NCBI GenBank assembly: GCA_023253905.1
Contig: JALREG010000143.1
Location: 1 to 5,404 of the forward strand
Source: Burkholderiaceae bacterium
GTDB taxonomy: Bacteria > Pseudomonadota > Gammaproteobacteria > Burkholderiales > Burkholderiaceae
DNA: 5,404 nucleotides
Direction: 5' to 3'
Part shown: positions 1-5,404 of the stretch, in pieces
Numbering within the stretch: the stretch's first letter is position 1
Layout: every line of letters begins with the position of its first letter
Notes under the pieces: model-generated
Seen by the model: the letters and a program-made list of their open reading frames with translations, nothing else
Told to the model about the DNA's origin: nothing
The model's database searches: none
Position numbers and translations under genes: made by a program

Positions 1-674
1 ATAAGGCTGGTGGCATACACAAAGATGGGTCCCAGCACGTTTCCAAGCACGTGTACCCGAACGATGGTGATCGCATGTGCACCGGAGGCACGGGCCGCCT
101 CGACAAAGTCGCGGCCACGCACCTGCGTGGTGACGCTCTCTGCCACCCGAACAATAGGCGGCGTGAACACGATAGTGAGGGACAGGAGTGCATTAAAGAT
201 GCCCGCACCCAGTGCACCCGATAAAGCGATCGCAAGCAGTACCGAGGGAAACGCATACAGCACGTCGACCGTACGCATGATGGCGCTGTTGATCCAGCCC
301 CCCGCGTAACCCGCCAGCAGTCCAAGCGAGGTGCCAATCACGAAGGCGAGCAGCACCGGGGTGAGCCCCATAAAGAGCGACAGACGCGCGCCTACGATCA
401 GCCTCGACATCATGTCCCGGCCCAGTTCATCGCTGCCCAGTGGGTAGTTGGGACTGCCGATGGGCTTGAGCCGGCCAAGCATCGATGAGGCATAGGGATC
501 GGCCGGCGCGAGCCACGGGCCGAAGATGGCGAGCGAGAGCAGGGCGAGCACGATGAGGCCCGATACGACCGCAACCGGATCACGGAGGAGCTTGCGCGCC
601 GCGCCCGCCCAGTAGCCCTGCGACCGCTCGACCGGGAGCGGTGCCACATTAGGGGTGTTGAGGCTGGACATCAT
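1..674 (-). CDS. DppC/OppC-type ABC transporter permease, 3' part cut by window edge
   Basis: Inner-membrane subunit of a peptide/nickel/opine-class ABC importer, pairing with the DppB-type permease just upstream. Translation from the ATG at 674 gives 224 codons without a stop and runs off the left end, so roughly the last quarter of a ~290-300 residue protein is missing. A cytoplasmic N-terminus with an LLRDPVAVVSG stretch (29-39) leads into the first membrane helix (about 36-56, ending FGPWLAP). It is followed by the family hallmark YPLGSDELGRDMMSRL (77-92), further hydrophobic segments (about 97-123 and 139-170), and a classical EAA loop, DFVEAARASGAHAITIVR (189-206), which contacts the ATPase. 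The start lies 4 nt after the dppB-type stop codon with only a weak GGGG ribosome site, which suggests translational coupling; a second ATG follows at once (671). Family assignment is secure; the transported compound cannot be read from the sequence. Confidence 0.93.
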   Translation of the reverse strand, partial: MMSSLNTPNVAPLPVERSQGYWAGAARKLLRDPVAVVSGLIVLALLSLAIFGPWLAPADPYASSMLGRLKPIGSPNYPLGSDELGRDMMSRLIVGARLSLFMGLTPVLLAFVIGTSLGLLAGYAGGWINSAIMRTVDVLYAFPSVLLAIALSGALGAGIFNALLSLTIVFTPPIVRVAESVTTQVRGRDFVEAARASGAHAITIVRVHVLGNVLGPIFVYATSL

Positions 675-678
675 GGCA

Positions 679-1668
679 TCAGCCCCGGGAGATCCGTGGG
701 TCGAGCGTCCCTTGGACAATGTCGACCAGCAGGTTGAGGAGCACGAAGAAGAGCGCCAAGACCAGGATGGTTCCCTGCAGCAGTGGCAGGTCTCGCTGGA
801 AGATGGCCGAGTTGAGCAGAAAGCCGGTGCCAGGCCATGAGAACACGGTTTCGATCAGGATGGAACCGCCTAGCAGGTACCCCAGCTGCAGGCCCATCAC
901 GGCGAGCGCAGTGGGGGCCGCATTTTTAACCACATGGCAGAACACGCCGAAATCGGTGAGGCCGCGCGCGCGTAGCCCGATCACGAATTCCTGCTCGAGG
1001 ATGTCGGCCACCAGCGCGCGCACGGTACGCGCGATGATGCCCATGGGGATGACCGACATGGTGAGCGCAGGAAGCACCATGAACTGGATGTGCTCCCAGT
1101 TCCAGGCCCAGCGATCGGAGCCGCCTGGGCCGGCGCCACTGGCCGGCAGGATGCCCGTGAGGGCAGATAGGGCAATGACGAGAACCATGCCCAGCCAGTA
1201 GTGCGGGACGCTTACGCCGAGTACTGACAGGAACGAGGCGAGGCGGTCCACCCAGGTATTGCGGAAGTATCCCGCGACGAACCCGAAGAGCGAGCCCAGT
1301 ATGAATCCGATGAGGGTGGCGACAGCCGCCAGCCTGAGTGTGTTGCCGACGGCGCGAAACACCTCAGCGCTGACCGGACGGCCAGTGGCGATGGAGGTTC
1401 CGAGGTCGCCCTGGAGTGCGCGCCACAACCAGGAGAAGAATTGCTCTGGGTAGCTGCGGTCAAACCCGTAGAGCTGACGAATGCGCGCGGCGAGCTCGGC
1501 AGAGGCATCAGGGGGAAGCACCGAGACCAGCGGGTCGCCAGGAGCGAGGTGAACCAGCGCGAAACAGACGAGCGCCACGCCCAGCATGATGGGCAGCGCG
1601 TAAATCAGTCGTCGGATGAGGTAGGAAAGCAAGTGAGTTGCAGTTGTATTGCTGGGAGCGGGCGGCAA
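679..1668 (-). CDS. DppB/OppB-type ABC transporter permease
   Basis: Inner-membrane permease subunit of the same importer. The 329-residue frame has the usual length and order for the family: first membrane helix about 19-40 ending in the signature LVHLAPGDP (38-46), a periplasmic region with QLYGFDRSYPEQFFSWL (65-81) and GDLGTS (87-92), then helices about 108-134, 144-172 and 195-215. The EAA-type cytoplasmic loop FVIGLRARGLTDFGVF (228-243) continues to VVKNAAP. The later hallmarks SILIETVFSWPGTGFLL (269-285) and a C-terminal TLDPRISRG are also present. The start is uncertain. No ATG or GTG occurs in frame before the first helix; TTG at 1668 follows a GGGGGGAG stretch by only 2 nt, and TTG at 1632 would give an N-terminus (LLSYLIRR) closer to typical family members but has no visible ribosome site. 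The gene lies 42 nt after the binding-protein stop and 4 nt before the dppC-type start. Confidence 0.93.
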   Translation of the reverse strand: MPPAPSNTTATHLLSYLIRRLIYALPIMLGVALVCFALVHLAPGDPLVSVLPPDASAELAARIRQLYGFDRSYPEQFFSWLWRALQGDLGTSIATGRPVSAEVFRAVGNTLRLAAVATLIGFILGSLFGFVAGYFRNTWVDRLASFLSVLGVSVPHYWLGMVLVIALSALTGILPASGAGPGGSDRWAWNWEHIQFMVLPALTMSVIPMGIIARTVRALVADILEQEFVIGLRARGLTDFGVFCHVVKNAAPTALAVMGLQLGYLLGGSILIETVFSWPGTGFLLNSAIFQRDLPLLQGTILVLALFFVLLNLLVDIVQGTLDPRISRG

Positions 1669-1670
1669 TG

Positions 1671-1699
1671 CTCCCCCCAGGGCGAGGCCCCGGGGGGAG
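1671..1699 (-). promoter_or_regulatory. GC-rich stem-loop between binding-protein and permease genes
   Basis: A perfect 8-bp inverted repeat, CTCCCCCC at 1671-1678 with GGGGGGAG at 1692-1699. The stem continues after one A/C mismatch with three more G-C pairs (1680-1682 with 1688-1690) around a 5-nt loop. It fills most of the 42-nt gap between the binding protein and the downstream permease. No U-run follows on either strand, so it is not a standard intrinsic terminator. In the mRNA its 3' arm (GGGGGGAG) ends 2 nt before the TTG at 1668, so folding would hide the only SD-like sequence. Intercistronic hairpins of this sort are known to stabilise upstream binding-protein mRNA and lower permease output; that role is inferred here. 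It could also be one copy of a dispersed genomic repeat. Confidence 0.7.
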
Positions 1700-1710
1700 G
1701 CAGAAAACGC

Positions 1711-3351
1711 TTACTGGATGCTCATCGGAGCAATGTCAATGAACCAGCTGCGCGGCTGAACAACACCTTTGACCCTGCTCGACATGGCACGCGGCCCGAC
1801 ATCATGGGCGATCCACACGAACGGGGCTTCTTCAACGATCCGCTTGTGCAGCTGAGCGAGTGCCGCATCGCGCGCCTTGTCATCGAAGGTGGTGCGGGCA
1901 GTGCCAATCAGCTTATCGAACTCGGCGTTACCGAAGTAACCCCAATTGTTCGAGACGGGCGGGAAGGTTTTGGTTGAGGTGAACCGCACCATGGCGAAGA
2001 AGGGATCCATCGCAGCGAAGCTCACGTTGATCGCATGTGCGCCGTTGGCGGTGGGATCCTTCGCACCCCGACGCCAGTTCGTAAACAGCGTGTTCCACTC
2101 GATCACGTCGAACGCGACATCAAAGAAGCACTGTTTCAGCGACTGCTGTACGAACTCGTTCATGGGCAGCGGCTGCATCTGGCCAGACCCCGAAGCCGAA
2201 ATCTGCACCTTCACCCTGACCGGCTTGGCCGCTGAAAAACCGGCATCGGTCATGAGCTTGCGCGCAGCGTTCGGGTCGTACTTGATGTCAAACGAAGGGT
2301 TCCCCCACCAGGGGTGCGTGGGATCGACGGTGCCTTTTGGAACAGCCATCATGCCGCCAAGAAGTTTCTGCAGGCTCGCATGGTCCACACACAGGTTGGC
2401 TGCATGACGAACACGCTTGTCGAGCCAGGGGGAGCCCTCGGCGAACGACAGCTGCCAGGGCCAGACATGCGGCTGCTGGTTGCTGTAGACCGTAAAGCCC
2501 CGGCCACGGATGGTGGCGATTGCATCGGGGGCGGGGGCCTCGATCCAATCAACCTGACCCGACAGCAGCGCAGCCGTGCGGGCATTGGCCTCAGGCATGG
2601 GCAGCATCACCACGCGGTCGATTTTGGGTGTGCGGGCCGGATCCCAGTAGGCTTTGTTGGCAGCCAGTTCGAGGCGTTCGCGCGGCACGAATCGGGTCAT
2701 GCGGAACGGGCCGCTGCCCGAAGCGTCGGCTGCGAAGGCGGTCCAGGCCTGTTTGGCACGCTCTTCCGCAGGCAGATTACCCGGCGTGGCATCAAATTTC
2801 TTCTGCCAGTGCGCGGGCGACGCCATGAACAGATTGGTGAGGTTGAGCGGAAGGAATGAATCGGGTTCGCTGGTGGTGAGCTCCACCGTGTAGTCATCGA
2901 TCTTGCGCGCACTCGCCAGCGTGGGCATGCGCGAGACGGTGACACCGATCTGGCTTGGGTCGTAGTGCGGCGCGGTCTTGTCGAGCACCTTGCGCACGTT
3001 CCAGACCACGGCGTCGGCCGTGAAGTTGGAGCCGTCATGGAACTTCACGCCCTGGCGCAGCTTGAACGTCCACTTGGTCTTGTCATTTGCGTCAACTGCC
3101 CAGCTGAGCGCGAGGCCCGGGATCAGAACGCTGGCGGCATCCGCTTTGGACAGATCCCAGTGCGTGAGCGCGTCGTACATGGGAATGCCGGTGAAGCGAT
3201 TGCCTTCGAAGCCCTGGTCGGGCTGACCTAGGGTACGGGGGATGTCGGCAGCGGTCATGCCGATGCGCAGGACCTTGTCCTGGGCCTGGGCCGCAAGCGG
3301 CAGCGCTGCTGCGAGCAGCAGGGCAATTGAGGAACGACGGACAAATCTCAT
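1711..3351 (-). CDS. Periplasmic solute-binding protein, family 5 (OppA/DppA-like)
   Basis: Extracytoplasmic receptor that captures the ligand and delivers it to the two permeases encoded downstream. From ATG 3351 the product is 546 residues, normal for the SBP_bac_5 family. It starts with a Sec signal peptide: MRFVRR, a hydrophobic core SIALLLAAALPLA, then AQA with probable cleavage after A23 (mature start QDKVLRIG). No lipobox cysteine is seen, so it should be soluble in the periplasm. The family signature lies at about 77-116: LIPGLALSW, then WTFKLRQGVKFHDGS and FTADAVVWN. Later family-like stretches are GSGPFRMTRF, YWDP, TAALLSGQVDWIEAP, LDKRVRHAANLCVD and, near the C-terminus, FDKLIGTAR and IVEEAPFVWIAHD. 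An AGGAG ribosome site 6 nt before ATG 3351, together with the signal peptide, fixes the start; the frame is open further upstream to a GTG at 3426 but that extension would bury the signal peptide. Ligand unknown. Confidence 0.95.
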   Translation of the reverse strand: MRFVRRSSIALLLAAALPLAAQAQDKVLRIGMTAADIPRTLGQPDQGFEGNRFTGIPMYDALTHWDLSKADAASVLIPGLALSWAVDANDKTKWTFKLRQGVKFHDGSNFTADAVVWNVRKVLDKTAPHYDPSQIGVTVSRMPTLASARKIDDYTVELTTSEPDSFLPLNLTNLFMASPAHWQKKFDATPGNLPAEERAKQAWTAFAADASGSGPFRMTRFVPRERLELAANKAYWDPARTPKIDRVVMLPMPEANARTAALLSGQVDWIEAPAPDAIATIRGRGFTVYSNQQPHVWPWQLSFAEGSPWLDKRVRHAANLCVDHASLQKLLGGMMAVPKGTVDPTHPWWGNPSFDIKYDPNAARKLMTDAGFSAAKPVRVKVQISASGSGQMQPLPMNEFVQQSLKQCFFDVAFDVIEWNTLFTNWRRGAKDPTANGAHAINVSFAAMDPFFAMVRFTSTKTFPPVSNNWGYFGNAEFDKLIGTARTTFDDKARDAALAQLHKRIVEEAPFVWIAHDVGPRAMSSRVKGVVQPRSWFIDIAPMSIQ

Positions 3352-3446
3352 CGGGAACTCCTGGGTTAAGGACACAGGTTCTAGGCAAGACACGTGCCTG
3401 AGAGACAGGCGGAGGGAATAGGACACATCTTGAGCCGCCGTCAGCG
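3352..3446 (-). other. 95-nt spacer between racemase-like gene and binding-protein gene
   Basis: Non-coding spacer inside the putative operon. It carries a small perfect hairpin, GCCTG/CAGGC (3396-3400 and 3406-3410, 5-nt loop), and a direct repeat AGGACACA on the plus strand (3369-3376 and 3420-3427, 51 bp apart). There is no U-run after the hairpin, so no terminator is claimed. I see no convincing -35/-10 pair, although a spacer of this size could hold an internal promoter for the transporter genes. Confidence 0.4.
3358..3362 (-). promoter_or_regulatory. Ribosome binding site of the solute-binding protein gene
   Basis: AGGAG on the minus strand, separated by 6 nt (TTCCCG) from ATG 3351. 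It is the best Shine-Dalgarno match of any gene in the window and decides the start codon in favour of 3351 over the in-frame GTG at 3426. A strong site suits a binding protein, which is normally made in excess over the permeases. Confidence 0.8.
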
Positions 3447-4166
3447 CTATTTGAGAAGCCGCTCTGCAGCCAGATCAAGACCGCAGAGCACGCTGTCCAG
3501 AAGCGGAACCGGAACCGAGGGCTCAAGCGCGCGAGCATAGCCGAACAGGCCGGCGCCGCCTATGATGACCGACTGCGGCGCACGCCCGGCTGCCTTGCCA
3601 CGTTCGATTGCGGTGTGGCAGGCTTTCCCGAGCAGGCGAAGCGCCCAGTCGGGGTCCGCCTTCAGCTGGGCGCCGCTTGCATCGACCGTTTCAAGCGCGA
3701 CCAGCGAGTCCAGCAGTCCGATGGAAAAAGCAAGCCTTCGCAAGGGTTCGCGCCAGCCGTGCCCGCCCGTCACAATGGCGAAATCGCCGCTGCGGGCAGC
3801 CCATCGCATCGAAGCCTCTGCGAGCCCCGTCACGGGTTCGAGCGCAAGCTCCTCCAGTGCCTGGAGCGCCGGATCACCGAAGCAGCCAATCAGGCAGGCG
3901 TCGAACGCGCCATGTGCCGCAATGGCCTCCTCCCTCGCTTGGAGTGTGGCGTGCGCGGCGATGGCAAGCGAATGCTCGCCGGTGATGTAGGCGGCACCGA
4001 ACGGCGCGGTGACCGCAGTCACCTGAACGGCGCTACCCAGACGGTCAGCAGCCGCATCAGCGAGCAGTCGGGTGACCGATTCGGTGGTGTTCGGATTGAT
4101 CAGAAGCAGTCTGGGCACGGTTGAAGGCGAAAACGCTTCGGCGTTTGAAGCGGCGCAAGGTAGCAT
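3447..4166 (-). CDS. Asp/Glu/hydantoin racemase superfamily protein, second catalytic Cys replaced by Gly
   Basis: Small cytoplasmic enzyme of the Asp/Glu/hydantoin racemase fold (PF01177 type; relatives include hydantoin and allantoin racemases). Its 239 residues open with RLLLINPNTTESVTRLL (19-35), the family's N-terminal hallmark, followed by VTAPFGAAYITGEHSLAIAAHA (53-74 region). The first catalytic-cysteine motif is CLIGCFGDPAL (91-101, Cys95). The second motif, normally a GC(A/T)GM-like sequence, reads SVIIGGAGLFGYA (199-211), so Gly204 (codon GGC, 3555-3557) replaces the cysteine. Other cysteines, C183 and C228, are not in that motif. Loss of one of the two acid/base cysteines argues against ordinary racemisation. 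ATG 4166 is preceded by a weak GGGG; GTG at 4118 would give a more family-typical N-terminus but lacks a ribosome site. It is the first gene of the transporter cluster, which suggests it acts on the imported compound, possibly a hydantoin, amino-acid derivative or substituted diacid. Confidence 0.88.
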   Translation of the reverse strand: MLPCAASNAEAFSPSTVPRLLLINPNTTESVTRLLADAAADRLGSAVQVTAVTAPFGAAYITGEHSLAIAAHATLQAREEAIAAHGAFDACLIGCFGDPALQALEELALEPVTGLAEASMRWAARSGDFAIVTGGHGWREPLRRLAFSIGLLDSLVALETVDASGAQLKADPDWALRLLGKACHTAIERGKAAGRAPQSVIIGGAGLFGYARALEPSVPVPLLDSVLCGLDLAAERLLK

Positions 4167-4178
4167 GGACGCCCCGCG

Positions 4179-4228
4179 TTGGTGCGGATGGCGGGTAGGA
4201 CTGCCGGGGTTTAGGCGTTGCGCACCAA
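4179..4228. repeat. Inverted repeat TTGGTGCG / CGCACCAA in the divergent promoter region
   Basis: TTGGTGCG at 4179-4186 and its exact reverse complement CGCACCAA at 4221-4228. The arms are offset by 42 bp, close to four helical turns, so both would face the same side of the DNA. This spacing would suit a looping or tetrameric regulator, but an 8-bp match in 110 bp can arise by chance. The right arm overlaps the candidate arsS -35 region. Confidence 0.4.
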
Positions 4229-4250
4229 ATCGGTGAGCGGTCTATCATTC

Positions 4251-4275
4251 AGGATCTCTCAGTCTCCGAGATCCT
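4251..4275 (+). promoter_or_regulatory. Inverted repeat abutting the arsS start codon
   Basis: AGGATCTC (4251-4258) and GAGATCCT (4268-4275) are perfect 8-bp arms with a 9-nt loop, ending one base before ATG 4277. As RNA the stem would enclose the region where a ribosome site should be; the only SD-like bases (GAG at 4268-4270) are in its 3' arm. As DNA it could be an operator for a dimeric repressor such as an ArsR-family protein. No U-run follows, so it is not a terminator. Confidence 0.5.
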
Positions 4276-4276
4276 C

Positions 4277-5287
4277 ATGCGCGATACGCTGTCGCTGATC
4301 CCCCGTGGCCGCTTTCCCTCCATCAGACGCCGGAGCGTGTCAACCGTTCAGGCCAACCTTGGGTATCGCTGCAATCAGACTTGCCAGCACTGCCATGTGA
4401 ACGCGGGGCCGCATCGTGAGGAGATCATGGACCGCGATACGCTGAACCTGCTCATGCGGTTTGTTAAGGAGAGCGGGGCTCGCGTGCTCGACCTCACTGG
4501 CGGGGCGCCGGAACTCAATCCAGGATTTCGCGGGCTGGTGGCCAAGGCCCGGGCAGCGGGCCTGGAGGTGATCGACCGCTGCAACCTGACCGTGCTGGAA
4601 GAGCCGGGTCAGGAAGATCTCGCCGAATTCCTGTCGGCCCATCAGGTACATGTCGTGGCATCACTGCCATGCTACCTCGAAGACAACGTTGATCGCCAGC
4701 GTGGCAAAGGCGTCTTTGAGACCAGTCTGCGGGCGTTGTCCCGGCTCAATGCGCTCGGCTACGGCACCACGCTGACCCTCGATCTGGTCTTTAACCCGCA
4801 GGGGCCGAGTCTGCCGCCGCCGCAGGAGGCGCTTGAGCGCGACTACCGACAGATGCTGGGCGAACGATACGGCATCGTTTTCAGCCGACTGCTTACCCTC
4901 GCCAACATGCCGATTCAGCGCTTCGGTTCCATGCTGGCGAGCCAGGGCAAGTTTGATGACTACATGGCGCTCCTGCGTGAGGCTCATCGCGAAGAGAACC
5001 TGAATGCGGTGATGTGCCGTGATCTTGTGAGCGTCGATTGGCAGGGCTACCTCTTTGACTGCGACTTTAATCAGATGCTGGGCCTGCCGCTGCGCCGTGC
5101 CGGACAGTCTCGCAGCCACCTGCGTGAAGTGGTCGGCCAGTCGTTTGCGGAGCTGCCGATCGTTGTCCGAGATCACTGCTACGGCTGCACGGCGGGGCAG
5201 GGCAGTTCCTGTGGCGGTGCGCTCGCCGATAGCAGTGAGCCGGTTGCTCAAGGCAACCCGCGTACGGCGGAAGCGGTCGGGGTCTGA
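4277..5287 (+). CDS. arsS: Radical SAM protein ArsS (arsenosugar biosynthesis type)
   Basis: Predicted [4Fe-4S] radical SAM enzyme. Known ArsS proteins join the 5'-deoxyadenosyl group of S-adenosylmethionine to methylated trivalent arsenic, downstream of the methyltransferase ArsM, making arsenosugar precursors. The 336 residues match the family's length. The cluster motif CNQTCQHC (C32, C36, C39) sits in NLGYRCNQTCQHCHVNAGP (27-45), and the SAM-contacting LTGGAPELNP at 73-82 replaces the GGE motif. Next comes RCNLTVLEEPG (101-111). A C-terminal DUF3641-like domain follows, with CRDLVSVDWQGYLFDCDFNQ (C247, C262) and HCYGCTAGQGSSCGGAL (C301, C304, C312), which probably binds a further cluster. 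Some family members carry selenocysteine in the C-terminal domain; here all are Cys codons. The last ~20 residues look like a loose tail. It is divergent from the transporter cluster and no arsM or ars resistance gene is in view, so a related non-arsenic role is possible. Confidence 0.9.
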   Translation: MRDTLSLIPRGRFPSIRRRSVSTVQANLGYRCNQTCQHCHVNAGPHREEIMDRDTLNLLMRFVKESGARVLDLTGGAPELNPGFRGLVAKARAAGLEVIDRCNLTVLEEPGQEDLAEFLSAHQVHVVASLPCYLEDNVDRQRGKGVFETSLRALSRLNALGYGTTLTLDLVFNPQGPSLPPPQEALERDYRQMLGERYGIVFSRLLTLANMPIQRFGSMLASQGKFDDYMALLREAHREENLNAVMCRDLVSVDWQGYLFDCDFNQMLGLPLRRAGQSRSHLREVVGQSFAELPIVVRDHCYGCTAGQGSSCGGALADSSEPVAQGNPRTAEAVGV

Positions 5288-5404
5288 GCGTGCGAGGGGG
5301 GGCTTCTCAAGGACCGCCCGGGCGATGGTGTCCCCCGTCCTATGGACTGGGGCCCAGAGCGTTTCTGGCGGCTCAGCACTACATGGCCGACGTGGTTTAT
5401 GTCG
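5288..5404. other. Region after arsS, no gene assignable
   Basis: These 117 bases contain a perfect 10-bp palindrome CGCCCGGGCG (5315-5324) and a G-run (5296-5302) that can pair with CCCCC (5332-5336). There is no U-run, so an intrinsic terminator is not supported. Several frames stay open to the window end. A plus-strand frame from GTG 5290, with later ATG 5383 (MADVVYV), and another from ATG 5342 (MDWGPERFWRL, same frame as arsS) are both possible starts of a downstream gene. None has a good ribosome site and none is recognisable. Confidence 0.35.

Larger units (their letters stand above)
4167..4276. promoter_or_regulatory. Divergent intergenic region with promoters of the racemase-transporter cluster and arsS
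   Basis: The 110 bp between two divergently read genes should hold both promoters. For arsS a possible -35 TTGCGC (4218-4223) and -10 TATCAT (4243-4248) are 19 bp apart, longer than ideal, so this is only a candidate. No clear promoter could be picked for the minus strand. Two perfect 8-bp inverted repeats lie here and are listed separately. Confidence 0.5.

Noticed and set aside
410..649. Minus-strand open frame of 79 codons beginning MWHRSRSSG
   Set aside because: It is an out-of-frame reading of the dppC-type permease; the correct frame from 674 shows the family hallmarks.
1671..1699. Hairpin as an intrinsic terminator
   Set aside because: No run of U follows it on either strand, and the downstream permease is co-directional with a 42-nt gap.
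1441..1977. Plus-strand open frame of 178 codons
   Set aside because: It lies antisense across the permease and binding-protein genes, resembles no family, and high GC makes such antisense frames common.
2314..2859. Plus-strand open frame of 181 codons
   Set aside because: It is fully antisense to the well-supported binding-protein gene and its translation shows no recognisable domain.
3352..3426. Extended N-terminus of the binding protein from GTG 3426
   Set aside because: It would put 25 residues before a clear signal peptide, and ATG 3351 has a good AGGAG site 6 nt upstream.
4661..5251. Minus-strand open frame of 196 codons
   Set aside because: It is antisense to arsS, whose motifs are intact; no domain was recognised in the antisense product.
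5296..5336. G-run/C-run pairing and CGCCCGGGCG palindrome as the arsS terminator
   Set aside because: There is no U-tract, and GC-rich self-complementarity is expected in such sequence.
1..5404. CRISPR array, tRNA, rRNA or insertion sequence
   Set aside because: No regularly spaced repeats, no tRNA-like cloverleaf and no transposase-like frame or terminal repeats were seen.

Overview
The window reads as chromosomal DNA from a high-GC Gram-negative bacterium. A betaproteobacterium, perhaps Burkholderiales, is my best guess. The grounds are the GC-rich coding sequence with GC-rich third positions, a periplasmic binding protein with a Sec signal peptide and no lipobox, and a C-rich/G-rich intercistronic hairpin of a kind common in that order. 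The taxon is an inference; no rRNA or other marker gene is present.

Layout. Positions 1-4166 form one co-directional minus-strand cluster, read right to left. It begins with an Asp/Glu/hydantoin-racemase-superfamily protein (3447-4166). Next come a family-5 (oligopeptide/dipeptide/opine-type) periplasmic solute-binding protein (1711-3351), a DppB/OppB-type permease (679-1668), and a DppC/OppC-type permease (674 to beyond position 1, so cut by the window edge). The two ATP-binding subunits usual for such transporters would be expected to the left of the window. Gaps are 95, 42 and 4 nt, which fits a single operon: binding protein and two permeases for uptake of a peptide-like or small polar compound, plus a small cytoplasmic enzyme that may act on the imported molecule.

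Divergently, on the plus strand, lies a radical SAM protein of the ArsS type (4277-5287), with an N-terminal CX3CX2C cluster motif and a Cys-rich C-terminal DUF3641-like domain. In known arsenosugar pathways ArsS works after the arsenite methyltransferase ArsM. No other arsenic gene is visible here. The 110-bp divergent intergenic region (4167-4276) holds two perfect 8-bp inverted repeats, one directly abutting the arsS start codon. The last 117 bases (5288-5404) hold no recognisable complete gene.

Points of most interest: (1) the racemase-like protein keeps the first catalytic Cys (C95) but has Gly (G204) where the second is expected, so it may not be a two-base racemase; (2) a strong GC-rich hairpin fills the gap between binding protein and permease and contains the only SD-like sequence for a permease gene that has no ATG or GTG start before its first membrane helix; (3) an inverted repeat abuts the arsS start codon, where no ordinary Shine-Dalgarno is seen. 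I did not find a clearly new multi-gene system; the genes themselves belong to known families.
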